A stretch of DNA of 64,000 nt from Takakia lepidozioides (Eukaryota > Streptophyta > Takakiopsida > Takakiales > Takakiaceae), in NCBI GenBank assembly GCA_030704615.1, contig CM060731.1, forward strand, positions 79,836,756 through 79,900,755, in the 5' to 3' direction. Position 1 is the stretch's first letter; every line of letters starts with the position of its first letter. This document shows, piece after piece, positions 12,701 through 24,500 of this stretch. The notes beneath the pieces are model-generated. The model ran no database searches, was not told the origin of the DNA, and worked only from the letters and a program-made list of their open reading frames with translations. Position numbers and translations under genes: made by a program.

Positions 12701-13303
12701 TAGAGCTGTTTATATGGCACAGAGATGAGAACGTGTGAAATAGGATGCTCAAAATGTACAATTGGTTTCTGAGTTGTGCAAATAATACTGCAGATGTGGC
12801 TACACTATTATAAGTCCCGTGAGATTTGACACAGGAAGTTCGCCCCAGAGCTCTGACCCTGACTGCGACCTGTACAGTAACGACCCGTCCATTAAGTGCT
12901 ACAACTGCAATTCTTGCCGGTATGTACGAGTGTATACAAATCCGTTTTCAACACCCCCTCTACTATTTACAAGTGTTTAAAGTCTAAAGGTACAGCTTGT
13001 ACGAGACCATCCCAACATTTTGATGGAAACCCAACTGAAAGATCTCTTTTTTGCAATGTTGGCAGGGCTGGAGTTGCACAACAGATAAAGAAGGACTGGC
13101 ATATTGCAGGCATCGTTTGCATCATCCTCCTCGTTCTTCTGGTAATTCCTTTCGTACTTTCGTTGTTCATATGCTCAGCTTTCAAAAAAAGGCAAAGACA
13201 GTCATTTACTATTCACATCTTTAGATATTGCCAGCCACACAAACATTTTTTTCATTTACAAATTTGTTTAGGGCATTTGTTCAGGCACCTTAATATGATC
13301 TAA
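9771..13303 (+). CDS. Plant tetraspanin, complete, ten exons
   Basis: Four-transmembrane organiser of plasma-membrane microdomains. Exons: 9771-9860, 10105-10217, 10604-10658, 11034-11089, 11571-11618, 11812-11860, 12115-12229, 12407-12449, 12794-12919 and 13066-13303; every junction is GT-AG and phases match, giving 310 residues. TM1 (about 20-43) has LLGLAILGLGIWLATRHGE; TM2 contains VVVSLLGFIGTW; TM3 is YLVVMFFLILLLAALTIFA; the large extracellular loop begins FVVTAKGGGHTV and EEYRLGDYSNWLQNQ, holds the plant GCC motif (SGCCRPPSECGY, Cys184-185) and CYNCNSCRAGV; TM4 (about 247-270) has GIVCIILLVLLVIPFVL. The plant-type GCC(K/R)P loop makes this a land-plant TET. Start Met 9771 places a normal short cytoplasmic N-terminus before TM1. 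The last ~35 residues after the basic KKRQRQ cluster are not typical and end inside a perfect hairpin, so the true C-terminus is less certain. Confidence 0.92.
12648..12703 (-). mobile_element. 3' tail of a retroposon family (poly-A, minus orientation)
   Basis: Read on the minus strand, an AATAAAGCTT-like block is followed by the signature CACTGTCCCCTGTTC and then an A-run. The same signature, with small changes, occurs before A-runs near 27.9, 30.1 and 57.6 kb. It sits in a tetraspanin intron. Confidence 0.55.
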
Positions 13304-13364
13304 AGGGTCTGAAATGAAAATGAATTTTTTTTTGTCAGACCCTTTAGATCATATTAAGGTGCCT
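13283..13364. repeat. Perfect 30-bp inverted repeat (hairpin) over the tetraspanin stop codon
   Basis: Arm 1 (13283-13312, begins AGGCACCTTAATATG) and arm 2 (13335-13364, ends CATATTAAGGTGCCT) are exact reverse complements over 30 bases, with a 22-base A/T-rich loop. The predicted TAA stop of the tetraspanin frame (13301-13303) lies in arm 1. In RNA this would form a very stable stem-loop. Confidence 0.9.
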
Positions 13365-16197
13365 TAGAAAAAATAACCAAGACAGGAAGCCGTATAGCAT
13401 ATACAGCGCAACTCAAAAATCAACCACCTGGGGCTAAGCTCTACCCCCAAATCTAGGTTTTACTGTTTTTTCCATTGACTTCGAAGTCAGCATTGACCAG
13501 ACGAAAAACATACTAATCGAAATTCACTGGCATGTGGTACAGATTGGGGTGTACATGATAGGATGTGCTGCAGGGAGATACGCTTACCTGGATTACTACA
13601 GCAGAGTTTGAACAACGGACTTGTTTCATGTAAACTAGTAGATGTAGAATTAAATCTCTTGAAATATCACCGTAAGCATAAACGTGCAACCCACATAAAC
13701 AGACTGCCTCAACAAATCCAATCCAATTGGCGAACTTGGATCAACAAACACTAGGGAGCACCACATCAGGATGCTTGTTACACTTAAAACGTGTGTACAC
13801 AGGCTTTTCTAGTGAATATCTTTTTAATAACTTCTGATAACTCTAGTCGAGCCATTTCAGAAAGTCAATTCTATGGTTCCACACACATTCGTTATCATTA
13901 TTTGGTTCTTGGCATTAGTTGCGTGCTACACAGTTTAGACACTTGAAAACTGATGTAACATTACTGGGCATGATATGGACCAGACATGGACCACTCATGC
14001 AACGACTGTCGTAAGAGTAACACTGTGTTATACAAGGAGCCGAATGTTCACGAGAATCGCAGGCGAAGAGGTAAAATGAACAAAAATCGATTTACTGACC
14101 CCTGACAAAGACGATGAAACAAACATACCCACACCCCACTAATGTACGACATTCGACGCTTCACAATAACCAAGAATCATACAACCAGGAAAGCCAGCGT
14201 CAGATAGGAGCGAAAGACATTCATTGCAGATATTCATTGCTGCAGAACATGCCTGCTTACTCATCTGAACTATGCAAATCATCATCCGCCAGCTCCCAAA
14301 AAAGGAAGCCACTAGTAAAATAAGTGAAATGACCGCTGAAAAGTGTCCAGAAATGATCTCAGATCGTCCTAGTCAATGTTGTGTCCGCACTGTAGCAGGC
14401 TACTCGAGACATATGCTTGTCAATGTTTAGCATCATCGACATTTCTGGACACCGCGGCAACCACTAGGAACTCAAAAACCAATCTCGACTTAGATATACC
14501 ATGATTGATTACACAAACTAACCAGGCGACTTACTGGTGATCAAGTGGCATGAGATCCTACACCGGGACTCTGAAACGGCAGTAAGAGTCTCAGAAGGAA
14601 GGCAGTTCGGTCCGTGAGTATCATAGTCTATGACTCAATAGCATTATAATTGCTGGAACCTTCTTCATCACTGATCCAAATGACGTGAAATCGGCTACTA
14701 CAGGGGAAACAACCCTCGTTATCGAAATCCAGAAAATACAAAACCATTACGAAGAAGGCCACACCTGCTGTTGCAGAAAACCAACCAGCGAGTCCTCATG
14801 TCTGCAGGTTGCTCGCAACTTTGCACACACGCTAGGACCAAACGCAGCCGTGAAACTTGAACAACCTAGTACGAAATAGACAACCGCGAAAAGGTTGACC
14901 AACTTAAACGTTTCCAGGAAGCAGTGCACGGAAACACAGGAGGTAGCACCATCAAACAAAGAGCACACACAAAACTCAGGCATAAACACCTACAAGACGC
15001 GGCGCGTCTACATACAACAAACTAAGTTCGAGAGAAGGGGGGGGCGCTGAATGACGACCTTGAGCGAGGCTATGGCGGCTTTATAAACCCATACTTTTTA
15101 GGGTTTTGCAGGAATGTCGTTCCGCCACATTTCGCCATTGAGTAATTTGCGAACGAGGAGTTTGACAGGAATTTGGCTAAACTTATGGGCTCTCATCGAC
15201 GAACGGCAACCGCCGCCCTGATCGGAAGATCGATATTGCAGATTCATTCATTAATCTCTCCACATTCATCGTTGTGTTTTGCTGTTACGATTGCGAACAG
15301 TACCGCATACAAGGTGATGTAAACCAATAACAGAGCAATTCCGCACACGTTCCGATTCCGAAAAGAATAGGGAGTTTAGTAGTGGAACATCGCATGAGCA
15401 GAAAGGTATCATATTCCAGTATTGTTTTGCCCCCTCAGATCTATGCACTAACAGCAACAATTGGAATTGACAAAAAGTGCCAGAATTTGAGTTGAAAGAA
15501 GAGGACAAGTTTGCACTGTAGTGCACCGAGTCTAGTTGATCGATCACTGGCAGATGGCTATGACACGCTCAGTTTTGCAATGACAATTAATTGCACGGGT
15601 GACCAGCAACGACAAGCGCTTCTCTCAATCTCCAAGCACAATACCCCTGCGAAACATTGATTTGGGACAATTACATTTGATGGATTTTCATGACCGATGC
15701 CCGGAGAAGAGACGGACTTGTCTGTTAACTTGGCATTGGATAAAGTTGAATGATTTTCGCTGTTCCATCGCTCTGGGATATCCCCCCTGGATCGGCTGCC
15801 TGAGCTCTGCACAAGAAGATATCAGGAGAGAGATGAGAAGCAACTGACAAGTTATGTCAACTATGAAACGGTCTAAAATTTAAGAGCATAAGTGCAATCC
15901 TTTTAGCACGATTGTTATGGCAACGAGAAATAAACAATCGGACGGCAGCCAAGGTTTTGTAGCTTACCAAACGCTTTGAAAAGGCTCTAAGAGAACTTAA
16001 TAGAGGTTAAACGCAAAGTAGTAGCGATCAGGTCGTTATAACAAACTTCAGTAGATATACATATCCAATGTGGCAGTCATCTCACTGTTTTGCTTCTCGA
16101 CTTCCTCTTCGATGCATTACCATTACGTTACGAGAACCGCTGGGAGCGCACCGAGCACATCAGCGAGGATCTAGTACTAATTTACGAGTCAACTTTT
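13365..16197. other. Intergenic / possible 3' exons of the coiled-coil gene, mostly unassigned
   Basis: No conserved exon was recognised here apart from the MITE-like element. A minus-strand stretch near 15.65-15.80 kb, starting after a good cag acceptor and reading SSGSRSRGDIPERWNSENHS, is open and could be a downstream exon of the coiled-coil gene at 16.2-16.6 kb, but nothing confirms the link. Confidence 0.3.
14343..14452. mobile_element. MITE-like short element with 13-bp inverted ends, copy 2 of dispersed repeat
   Basis: GTGTCCAGAAATG at 14343-14355 is mirrored by CATTTCTGGACAC at 14440-14452. Between them lies the repeat shared with 6777-6845. The ~110-bp length and inverted ends suit a foldback or MITE-type element; no clear target duplication was recognised. 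Confidence 0.45.
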
Positions 16198-16620
16198 TCA
16201 TGTACCTACAAACAAGACTGCAAGCACAGCACACCTTATGCATTTGTTCAGCCCCACCATAGCAGCCACAAAGCTGTCCTGCAGTAGGCCAATCTCCTCT
16301 TGCTCCAGCTGCGCAATTAGCTGCACAGCTTGAGCAATCTCTTCCTGCCGAGCTTGAACTCTTTCTTGCTTACGTCGAGACGAAGCTTGTAATGCGTTCA
16401 GCCTCGTGCTCAGCCCTTTGACTTCTTTCTCTCCCCTATTTATTTGAGTTTTGAGCGTTTTCAATGCCAGCGTAGCAGCCTCAACTTCTGCTGACAACTC
16501 GCACTTCCGTCGTTCCAAATTTTGAAGCGCAGACTCCGCAGAGCAATGCTGGTTTGCATGGTCCTGAACAATGGTTGATAGGATCAGCGGATTCTCGTCA
16601 CTTGCTGTAACCATCGCCAT
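16198..16620 (-). CDS. Coiled-coil protein, first exon or short gene (family not recognised)
   Basis: The frame encodes up to 140 residues. After an N-terminal MAMVTASDENPLILST it is an almost unbroken heptad-rich helix from about residue 28 to 113, rich in L, E, Q, K and R (for example SALQNLERRKCELSAEVEAA and KQERVQARQEEIAQ). A donor-like ATG|GTGGGG after DSFVAAM suggests that the true exon may end there and continue at lower coordinates; the remaining residues look like intron read-through. The length and coiled-coil pattern recall small kinetochore (Spc24/Spc25-like) or adaptor proteins, but I see no diagnostic motif. It starts 218 bp from the THUMPD1 start in the opposite direction. Confidence 0.55.
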   Translation of the reverse strand: MAMVTASDENPLILSTIVQDHANQHCSAESALQNLERRKCELSAEVEAATLALKTLKTQINRGEKEVKGLSTRLNALQASSRRKQERVQARQEEIAQAVQLIAQLEQEEIGLLQDSFVAAMVGLNKCIRCAVLAVLFVGT

Positions 16621-16837
16621 TTGTGACCAGCAACCAGCAGAAAGAAAGGATTCAGTTTTAAGCGAATCTTCAGTTAGAATGGTAATAGAATATTACGTTT
16701 TATACTTTATGCCATTCTAAACCCTAACCCTCTCTCTCCCTCTCTCTTTTGTCGATCCTTCCGCTTGCACCGTTTCTGAAAGAGAATCTGCAGGCTGGTA
16801 ATGTTTGAAGCGAGTGCATTTCTATTAGTCTCTCGCC
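16621..16837. promoter_or_regulatory. Compact bidirectional promoter with telo-box
   Basis: The 217 bp between two divergent start codons contain TAAACCCTAACCC at about 16717-16729, followed by a CT-rich run. A telo-box next to a pyrimidine tract is a usual feature of plant promoters of ribosome and translation-related genes, which suits the tRNA-modification gene to the right. Confidence 0.55.
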
Positions 16838-19800
16838 ATGGCTGATGGATCACCTCTCGCAGTCATGTCTGCGCCTGAAGGAATCCGTTTTTGTTCCCGA
16901 GAGGTGACGGAGTGCCAAGAAATTGCGAAAGTGGATCAAAGCAGTGGCAACTCAACAGCGAAACCATGTGACACTGATGACATGCCACCATGGGAGCAGC
17001 ATGGAGGCGTCATCAACATGCCTCGATTTTTATATGGCGCGTCTATCGCCCTCCTGCAACGCTCCAATCCTGGCTTCCTCATCACATGCACTTACCGTAC
17101 TCTCTCTCTCTCTCTCTCTCTCATACATGTACCGAAAAAAAAACTCAATCAAACTCGCGATTAAACACTCAATCGTCTGTGTAATGGCCGAGCGATTCAC
17201 TTATGCACACTTATCAGTTTCTCCCCTTCCTATGCACGTACATTATCTGTCTCTGTGCTGTCGACTTGCCTATTGGGACATTGCGGGTTTATGCCAGGCA
17301 AGTTTTATGCTTTGGTTGCAGTCCAACCAGTTAGGTTGAAACAAAGTAATGATACACAGATATCACAGCAGAGGTCATACACACTGTTCAAGTGAGGCGA
17401 TGTTGTGAAGTGGGAGGTGTAAATTAGATGCTACACGGACAGTCTGACATCCTATGAATTATACGAAATCTAAGCTTCCCAACTAGTGTCTGACTGGTAC
17501 TGTAATATATGAAACTCTGGACTGTTGTAAATTCAACCTCTTGGCCCATGGGTGATCTATACACGGCGTCTCTAATCTTTCTACTCTTTATCATCGATAG
17601 GGAGTCTATACCCATGTTCAATGCAACCAGCTCACATTAATGAGCTAACACTGAGTAAGGAGTCTAGGAAATCGAATTTTTCTCTTTCAAATCTTACAGG
17701 AACTTCGATTGATTAGGCGGTTAAAGCTCAGGAGGTGAACGGATTGTGGGTGGCATAGGGTAGGGCGCGAGAAGAGCGCTACCAAAGAAGCCATGACACT
17801 ACTTCATGAGGTTTGTACTGATGTGCATTCTCCTCCATTTCACTTCCTGCTTGCTGTGAGGATGAACTTCAGCGTTCCTGTGGGAAGCAGGTTTGTAAAC
17901 AACAGTGATATTTTCTTTTGTTTGGACTATTGACCGGTTGGAAACTTGTAAACATTTCGTACTACAGCTTTTAGTGGTGGGAATCTATTTCACACACACA
18001 CACTCTTACACAAAGGTGCACATAATCCATTGGTGGTTGATATGAGAATGATCCTCCTTACAGTACTTGCAAACCCCGGAGTCTGTAGAAGCCGAAATGC
18101 TGAGCGGAGCAGATTCAATCTGTCACAAAGAGCCAAGCAAACAGGGAATTGATGCTATACAAAAGATGAAGCGTGTAAAGAGTGAAGTTTGTGGAGGGTC
18201 CGACAATGTTGGACCTCTTACGGGAAAGAATGCAGTGGCAAGAGATGTTGGAAGGGCACCACAAACAGGAGTGGGGGCCAGAAATTTAGAAGCGAAAACT
18301 TCTCAATCTGTGGAAGATGTGAGAGAGACTTTTGGAGGCCCAGATGTACCTCAAAAAGGTGGAAAAGTGACACCTGAAAGACTTTTGGCTGCCAGAAGTG
18401 ATCAGGGTCACATCGATGCTCAGAAGTGTGCAGCAAGAGATAGGGAGATCCCAGAGTTCAGCTCATTGAAGGAACAGTCACAAAGCGGATTTCCAGAGCT
18501 TTTCCTGGTGAAACTGGCCAGAATGGGTCTTATCTATATGTCAGTATCAGGTAGAACATCCAGGGAGATTGTTGCATTTGTGTCCAAGCTCTTGGCAGAC
18601 ATACAGACAGGATCAAGATCTCCTCCAGTGTACGTTGTAGCTGGCCATGGGTTGCCTTTCCATGCTTGGTTGGTTGGGCAGCACTGTGTTGTGGCAAGAT
18701 AGAGTATGAATTTCTGCAAACTGGATCCCGGAATAGGTTGTTTTGTAATATTCCAGCAGTAGTCATATATTGGAATCACATAACGGTTGCATTGAGGAAG
18801 GAGTGGCTAACTGGCACATAACCATTGTGATGTTTATGATTTCTTGAAAATTTCCTGTAATTTATGTGGTGATGTACCCTTGCACCAGCACGATACTGTT
18901 ACATGAATGGGCCAGTATTATCTCAACATGGTTTGAACATCATATTGGTGATGAGCTTATCCAGATTTGGCTCTGGAAATTGTTGCTGCAGGTGGTGCCA
19001 CAGGATACTACCAGTCCAGGCAACCTGCCCTTTGACAAAAGATGATCTGCATGCTGTTGTTGTGAAATTGGTGAGAGAACACTTGGAAGATCATGAGATC
19101 AGCAGGGATCATCCTCTTAAGGTAACTTTGCTATTGTTTTCTGTGAACAGGAGTTCTTACCATTGGTTTTGGCATTTGAACTTCAGTTTAACCTCCAATT
19201 GATGGAGCTCACAAGTCAAGCATTGCCTTTCAACATGGTCAACCTGCAATCAGTCTTCTCAATCCTCGCCTATTGGCATTTTGCACTTCCACGACATAGC
19301 ACCTTTGCGTTGGATACAATCCATTGAATCTTCAAAAGTCCCATTTTAATAAAAATTCCCAATAACAGTATGGTTGCTCCGTCCTAGGGCCTTGAGCTCA
19401 GCTCAGCATGGATTTCTCAATGTGTGGATGCAATTTATCTACCTGCAGCTTACTGGATATGGCAGTTGTAAGTGTGGAGTATTTGGTGGACAGTAGGCAG
19501 TAGCTTTTGGCACCAAAGGGCTTTTCTATTATGTGCCAGAAGTATCTTCACAATCACAGTATCTTAGGTTCCCATGGCCTTGCGTACTAAGTTGAGTGCT
19601 CTTGTGTGATATTTCTCGCCATGTACCTCCTACCCGAACAGCAGTTTTCTTACATTTGGAGTGATTGCAGGCAAGTTATTGGGGGGTTTGGCAACGTCAT
19701 GCTTATGATGTATTACTAATTTTGTATCTCACAACCACAATTGGCAGTATGCTGTGGTGTTCAACAGACGTGGAGTTGAGGATAAGCACATTGCAAGTGA

Positions 19801-20339
19801 TAGCATCAATGAAGGCTCCCTGAAGGGTGGTGCATTTGCAAAGACTGAATGCATTCGTACAGTGACAGAGGCAGTGCGGGATGTGACGCCACACACAACT
19901 GTTGACTTGACCAGCCCGCAGGTAACATCACAAGAGATGACCAAGGTGACAAATTAAAGGGTGCCATTTGTGCAGGATGCAGGACATGTGAAGTCAGTAG
20001 CAGGGGGGAGATAGGCCGGAGTATGGAGAGCTGAGTGACCCACTGATGATCATGTCCAACTGTAGAAGTGCAAGTGTGTGCATTGTACGAGCTAATAAAT
20101 ACCAGCACAGCTCAGTGGAAGGACTTGTGTTGAATGATTAATGGTTGCTACATTCAATGCTAACAAAGAGTGGTTGGAGCATGCAGATGGTGGTAATTGT
20201 GGAAGTTCTTCCCATGGTTGGAGCTCAATGCTCGCTCATATGTGCAGTGACAGTTTTACCGAGAGATCTCGTGAATACCAAGCCACGGCTGTCAGTTGTA
20301 CCCTTAGCTTGCTCAAAGAAACGAAAGCAATGTGGCTAA
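16838..20339 (+). CDS. THUMPD1: THUMP-domain tRNA acetylation adaptor (THUMPD1/Tan1 family), six exons
   Basis: THUMPD1/Tan1 binds tRNA through its THUMP domain and works with the acetyltransferase NAT10/Kre33 to make N4-acetylcytidine at position 12 of Ser and Leu tRNAs. Exons: 16838-17096, 17764-17810, 18064-18629, 18992-19121, 19748-19921 and 20187-20339, all GT-AG with matching phases, 442 residues. The N-terminal conserved block is PPWEQHGGVINMPRF then ALLQRSNPGFLITCTYRREK and SATKEAMTLLHE. A long variable, charged insert (most of exon 3) follows. The THUMP part reads FLVKLARMGLIYM, SPPVWCHRILPVQATCPLT, VVVKLVREHLEDHEI, YAVVFNRRGVED, then VIVEVLPMVGAQCSLI and VNTKPRLSVVPL, ending in a basic KKRK tail. 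This matches the plant proteins as I know them in order and spacing. Odd: exon 1's donor is followed immediately by a (TC)n tract. Confidence 0.92.
17099..17122 (+). repeat. (TC)n microsatellite directly after a splice donor
   Basis: An uninterrupted TCTC run starts two bases after the GT of the first THUMPD1 donor. It could vary in length and affect splicing efficiency. Confidence 0.8.
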
Positions 20340-21525
20340 GTTAGCAATCATTCCAAAAGCACCTTTGTGTAACATACTTTTAGGCCCTGAACCACACCTG
20401 CCTATTACTTCCCCAGCTAAGCTAACTTTCAGCATGAAAAGTTAGGCTAATGGTTGCTGCACTTTACCAGCTAGCCATCAGCTAATCTCATCTGATGCTG
20501 AGTGAAAGTGTAGCTGGTCAACACTTCCGCTCCTGCAGTGAGTTTTTCCTAATCAAACAACCATCAGTGACATTGGTTAAGAAAAAAAACAGAGAAATAC
20601 TGAACATTCTAGATAGTATTTATTTGGGCTTTGCACTAACCATCGGGTGTGCCCACCATCACCCTTGTACTCTTGCCTTGGCATTTGCACAACCTTTTGT
20701 GGGTAGTCAAGGATTTTGGGGCTTGCTTAGAATTGAAATAGCTGCCTTGCCAAACAATTCTGAGTAATGAGTTGAAAAAATGAATTGAAGAGGGACTCAG
20801 GACTCGAGATGGTTTATCTGTTGTACCTCGTTTCTTTTGCAAGTCAGCAACAAGTCCTCCTGCACTCCACTCATTTCGAGGGAGTATAAAGCTATTCAAT
20901 TGGAGTTGAAGAAAATTTGCAGAATAATAAATATGGACACTGCAATTTTAGAAACATTAATACTTACACATTGTACTTACCATTCACCACGTGAGGTGCA
21001 AGGATCGCCTGCCTTTATGAAGCCGAATTGATGGCAGCTTACTCAATCTGCACTAGCCAGGTCCTTCAAGTACAGTGGCCGCAATTATGCGTCGGCCCCA
21101 CATAAATCCAGCCACTCATGAGACCCACCACTATCACTAGCAATGATAATTCTTCTAGCCCATAAATTAATGCTCAAGCTTCACCGGTGTGGAGTGCAGC
21201 CTCATACCAAGTATCAAGGGGACATTCATTCCATCCACCAAGGTGGCCACTTGTCTCACAACCTTCAGCCAGCAACATCAACCATGCTTGAGTTTAAATC
21301 AAAGTGCACACCCCTTTACCAAGCAGAGGGTAATCTGAGGACTGCAAGCTTTGCATACTCATAGAGACAGCCCGTGAAGATTTCCACCCTTAGACATTAT
21401 ACCCACCACAGCTCGTTCACTTGTCCGTGGTTGAAGGATTCAGTCAGAGCTCATGGTTGTGCGACATCCTGTACTTGCAGTACAGAGTTTCCCAGGCAGA
21501 TGGCCTTGCATGTGCAGCTGTGGAA
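20340..21525. other. Intergenic between two convergent genes, nothing recognised
   Basis: The THUMPD1 and DUF482 genes end towards each other here. Minus-strand open stretches (for example around 20.64-20.90 kb) lack similarity I recognise and have no convincing splice context. 3' UTRs of both genes should lie in this interval. Confidence 0.5.
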
Positions 21526-24500
21526 TCATTTACCTCCATCCTTGAAGGGACTCGAATCGCCCAGCAGTTGCAAAGCCATTTTCATCTGCAAGTCAGTGGA
21601 TACCATCAATAAGGAATGGCAAAGTTGTTTAAATCATTTGGTCAGAAATGTAGTACTACTTACACAACTCATTCCGTCCAACTTGCAACTGATTATTCCG
21701 TCTGAATTAAGACCACCTGAAGTTCAAGAAAAAAGCCTACTCTGAGCCCCAGAAAATGTCGAAGGATGCTATAGAAGATAAGAATCCTACGCGACATTAA
21801 AGCCCAATTCCTGACCCTGCCCCACTCCAGTTTGAAGTAGAAGCATACAAACACCCCTACCTGCACAGTTTCATGCCGAAGGAAACTCGCTATGGAGTTG
21901 CGGAAAGCTGAATCAGGAACATAGTGGGCACTGTAGGTGGCTGTAGGCAAGTAGCCTCGTTGAATCTTGTGCTCTCCTTGGGCCCCTGCTTCTACCGTCT
22001 TTAGACCCCACTCTATTGCTGCCTCAATCGCCTGCCACACAATACTTATGAAGTTAGTTTCTGGATGCTGTGTCACTCCGATTAATGTTGTCTGTTTGTC
22101 TGGTCGATGGACCCTGGAGGGTTTTGAGCCCATCACTGCAATGCATGATATATGTAATGTGGTTAAGTGGAAGAGAGAGAGGAGAGAGGAGAGAACCTGG
22201 TAGTAGCACGCTTCAAAGTGGAGAGCTGAATAATGCGCATCGTTTACACAGCCCCAGTTGCGCCCATACAGGGTGTCCCCGCCTATCAAGTTGAGAGCAC
22301 CTGCAACTAGCTCGCCCTTATCTTCAGCAACCACCAGGAGAACACGATCACCCATGCGAGAGCCCATCATAGGGAAGAACTCCTTCGTCAAATATGCCTG
22401 GCCCCACCTAGGCCCTTCCCCTCATTCGACGTTGATCTATGGATTCTTGACTCTGCTAACAAAGGTGTAGCTTGTAGACTCTAGAAACACCTGAAGTTGC
22501 AAACATGTCCAACACATTCCTTGACACAACTGTTATGCCAGATGTTTGCGCCATTAGGAATCACCATGCTGCAGTGGTAAGCTGCTCATGCCCTTTTAAT
22601 TCATGCACATTTTAGAGAATAAGAATGCAACTGCCAATTCTGTGACTTGAAGTGGCTCGTGTTTATACTGCACATTCATAAACAACTATCAAAAAGGCTG
22701 ACATGGTCCATCACTTACTATCTTCTAGAAATCTGATAGTGATGCTGATAACCAGGTATACCTTGCTGATTCAAATAGAGGGGGATAGAAAGAGAGGTAG
22801 AGAGAGACATAGATTACTTGTTATCAGTGGTGTTCCTGTAGAACTTGTAGAAGGCGTCCCAGTGCCATGGCTGCACCCAGCACCCCCAAAAACCCCTCCA
22901 TTCTGATGATTTCACCACCATGATGGCTCCGAGTTCCTCAGGTATACATGTGCATTAACAGAAAAAAACGCGTCTCTCTCTCTATTAGGAAGGAAGAACT
23001 GACCTGCTACATGACGCTGACTTGGAGGCTGAAGTATCTAAGGCCATGTTAGAACAAAATGAAGTTAGGCATAGAACTTCCCTGAACTTGTTTCCAGTTT
23101 GTGACATGGGTGAGGACCTCAAGGATAATCTGAAGGGCCTAACTACCCTCAGCACCAGACAGTTTAAAAACAGTGGGGGAGTCTACCTTTGAACAAAAAC
23201 GTGTGCAAGGAGGAAGGGGAGATTGTCAATGCCCAATGTCCGGGTGGCCAGAGGACTATATCCATTTTCTAATACAATGTCCCGGGTCCTCTCATCCGAG
23301 AGTGACCCTCTTCAGGACCATCAAGAACATAGTCCCTGCACCTCTGTTCACCAACTTCCAAAATCTCGAGGCTGAGCCTAAAGCCCTGGCCCTGTTGGGG
23401 TCTAACTGCTGGGCAGCTCGTGCACAGCAGATTGATGCTTGTGGGAAGGGCTTTCTAGAGGAAATCTGGAACGCGCGAACCAACTGTTTATATCAAGGTG
23501 AGTCCCACTACTGGAGTGAGCCCCTCACGAAGGTAGTGTCTGTTCCCTCTAATTGTTTATATCAAGGTGAGTCCCACTACTGGAATGAGCCCCTCACGAT
23601 GGTAGTGTCTGTTCCCTCTTGATCCGTCCAACCTGGGCACGGGGTCTATGGCCACAAGGCTGTGGCAAACAACGTCTTATGAGTTCTGTCGAAATATACC
23701 TAGCACGGGCCACACGCAGTCCCATACATTTTCTCTCTCACACACACACACTCCCAGGTACCTTGATGTCATCCCCTCGTAGACGCTTTAGTTGAAGATT
23801 CTGAGACTGGACCTGCAGAAACACCATCATCCCAGCATGACACTCTTCCACACAGCACGAATCGAGCTGACAAGTTTGCATGGTTCTTTGAAAATTGATA
23901 GTGAACCACGATATAAAATCTCCGCCTGAATGCTTTAGAAACATGTTAAGGACTAAACAGGTTAGGCAAAAATGGCCCCACAGTCTAGGGCCTTCGAGCT
24001 CTTTTAAACCCTCTCAACATCAGCAATTGATAAATTTTAGCACTTTAGCAAAACTAGGAATTAGCAGCCACACCTTTTTCCGCTCCTGCCGGATGGATTT
24101 CCGTTTACTTTGCTTCAAATCCATTAAAAAATCCTCAAAACTGCCGACACCCGAAAAAATTGTTCCAACCATCATCAGCATAGGAGGGAGTGACTGCATC
24201 AGTGTCAGCAGACCAAAGTGCAATTCTAGTTTCAAAGATCAAGCTCTACAGCAGATGCTCCTGAAGTACTTTCTGACAACAGGATGTACATGTGCTATGG
24301 AGGGGAAAGAAAATCAGTAATTGTAGAAAAAATAGGGAAACCTATGCAAACCACCACTTGATGCATGGAATCAAAATTCGAAAGTACGACCCCAACACGG
24401 ACAGCTAAAGCAGTTTGCCCTTGTGTTCTCAAACATTCTGTTACATCTTCTACCTAGGCAGAAAAGAAGCTTGAATTAGACAGAAACAGGAACCTTGTGA

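Noticed and set aside
16838-17339. Overlapping plus-strand frames rich in SLSLSL at about 17.1 kb
   Set aside because: They are read-through of the (TC)n tract in the first intron of the THUMPD1 gene.
21143-22294. Several plus-strand frames opposite the DUF482 gene
   Set aside because: They are shadows of the minus-strand exons and introns, without motifs.
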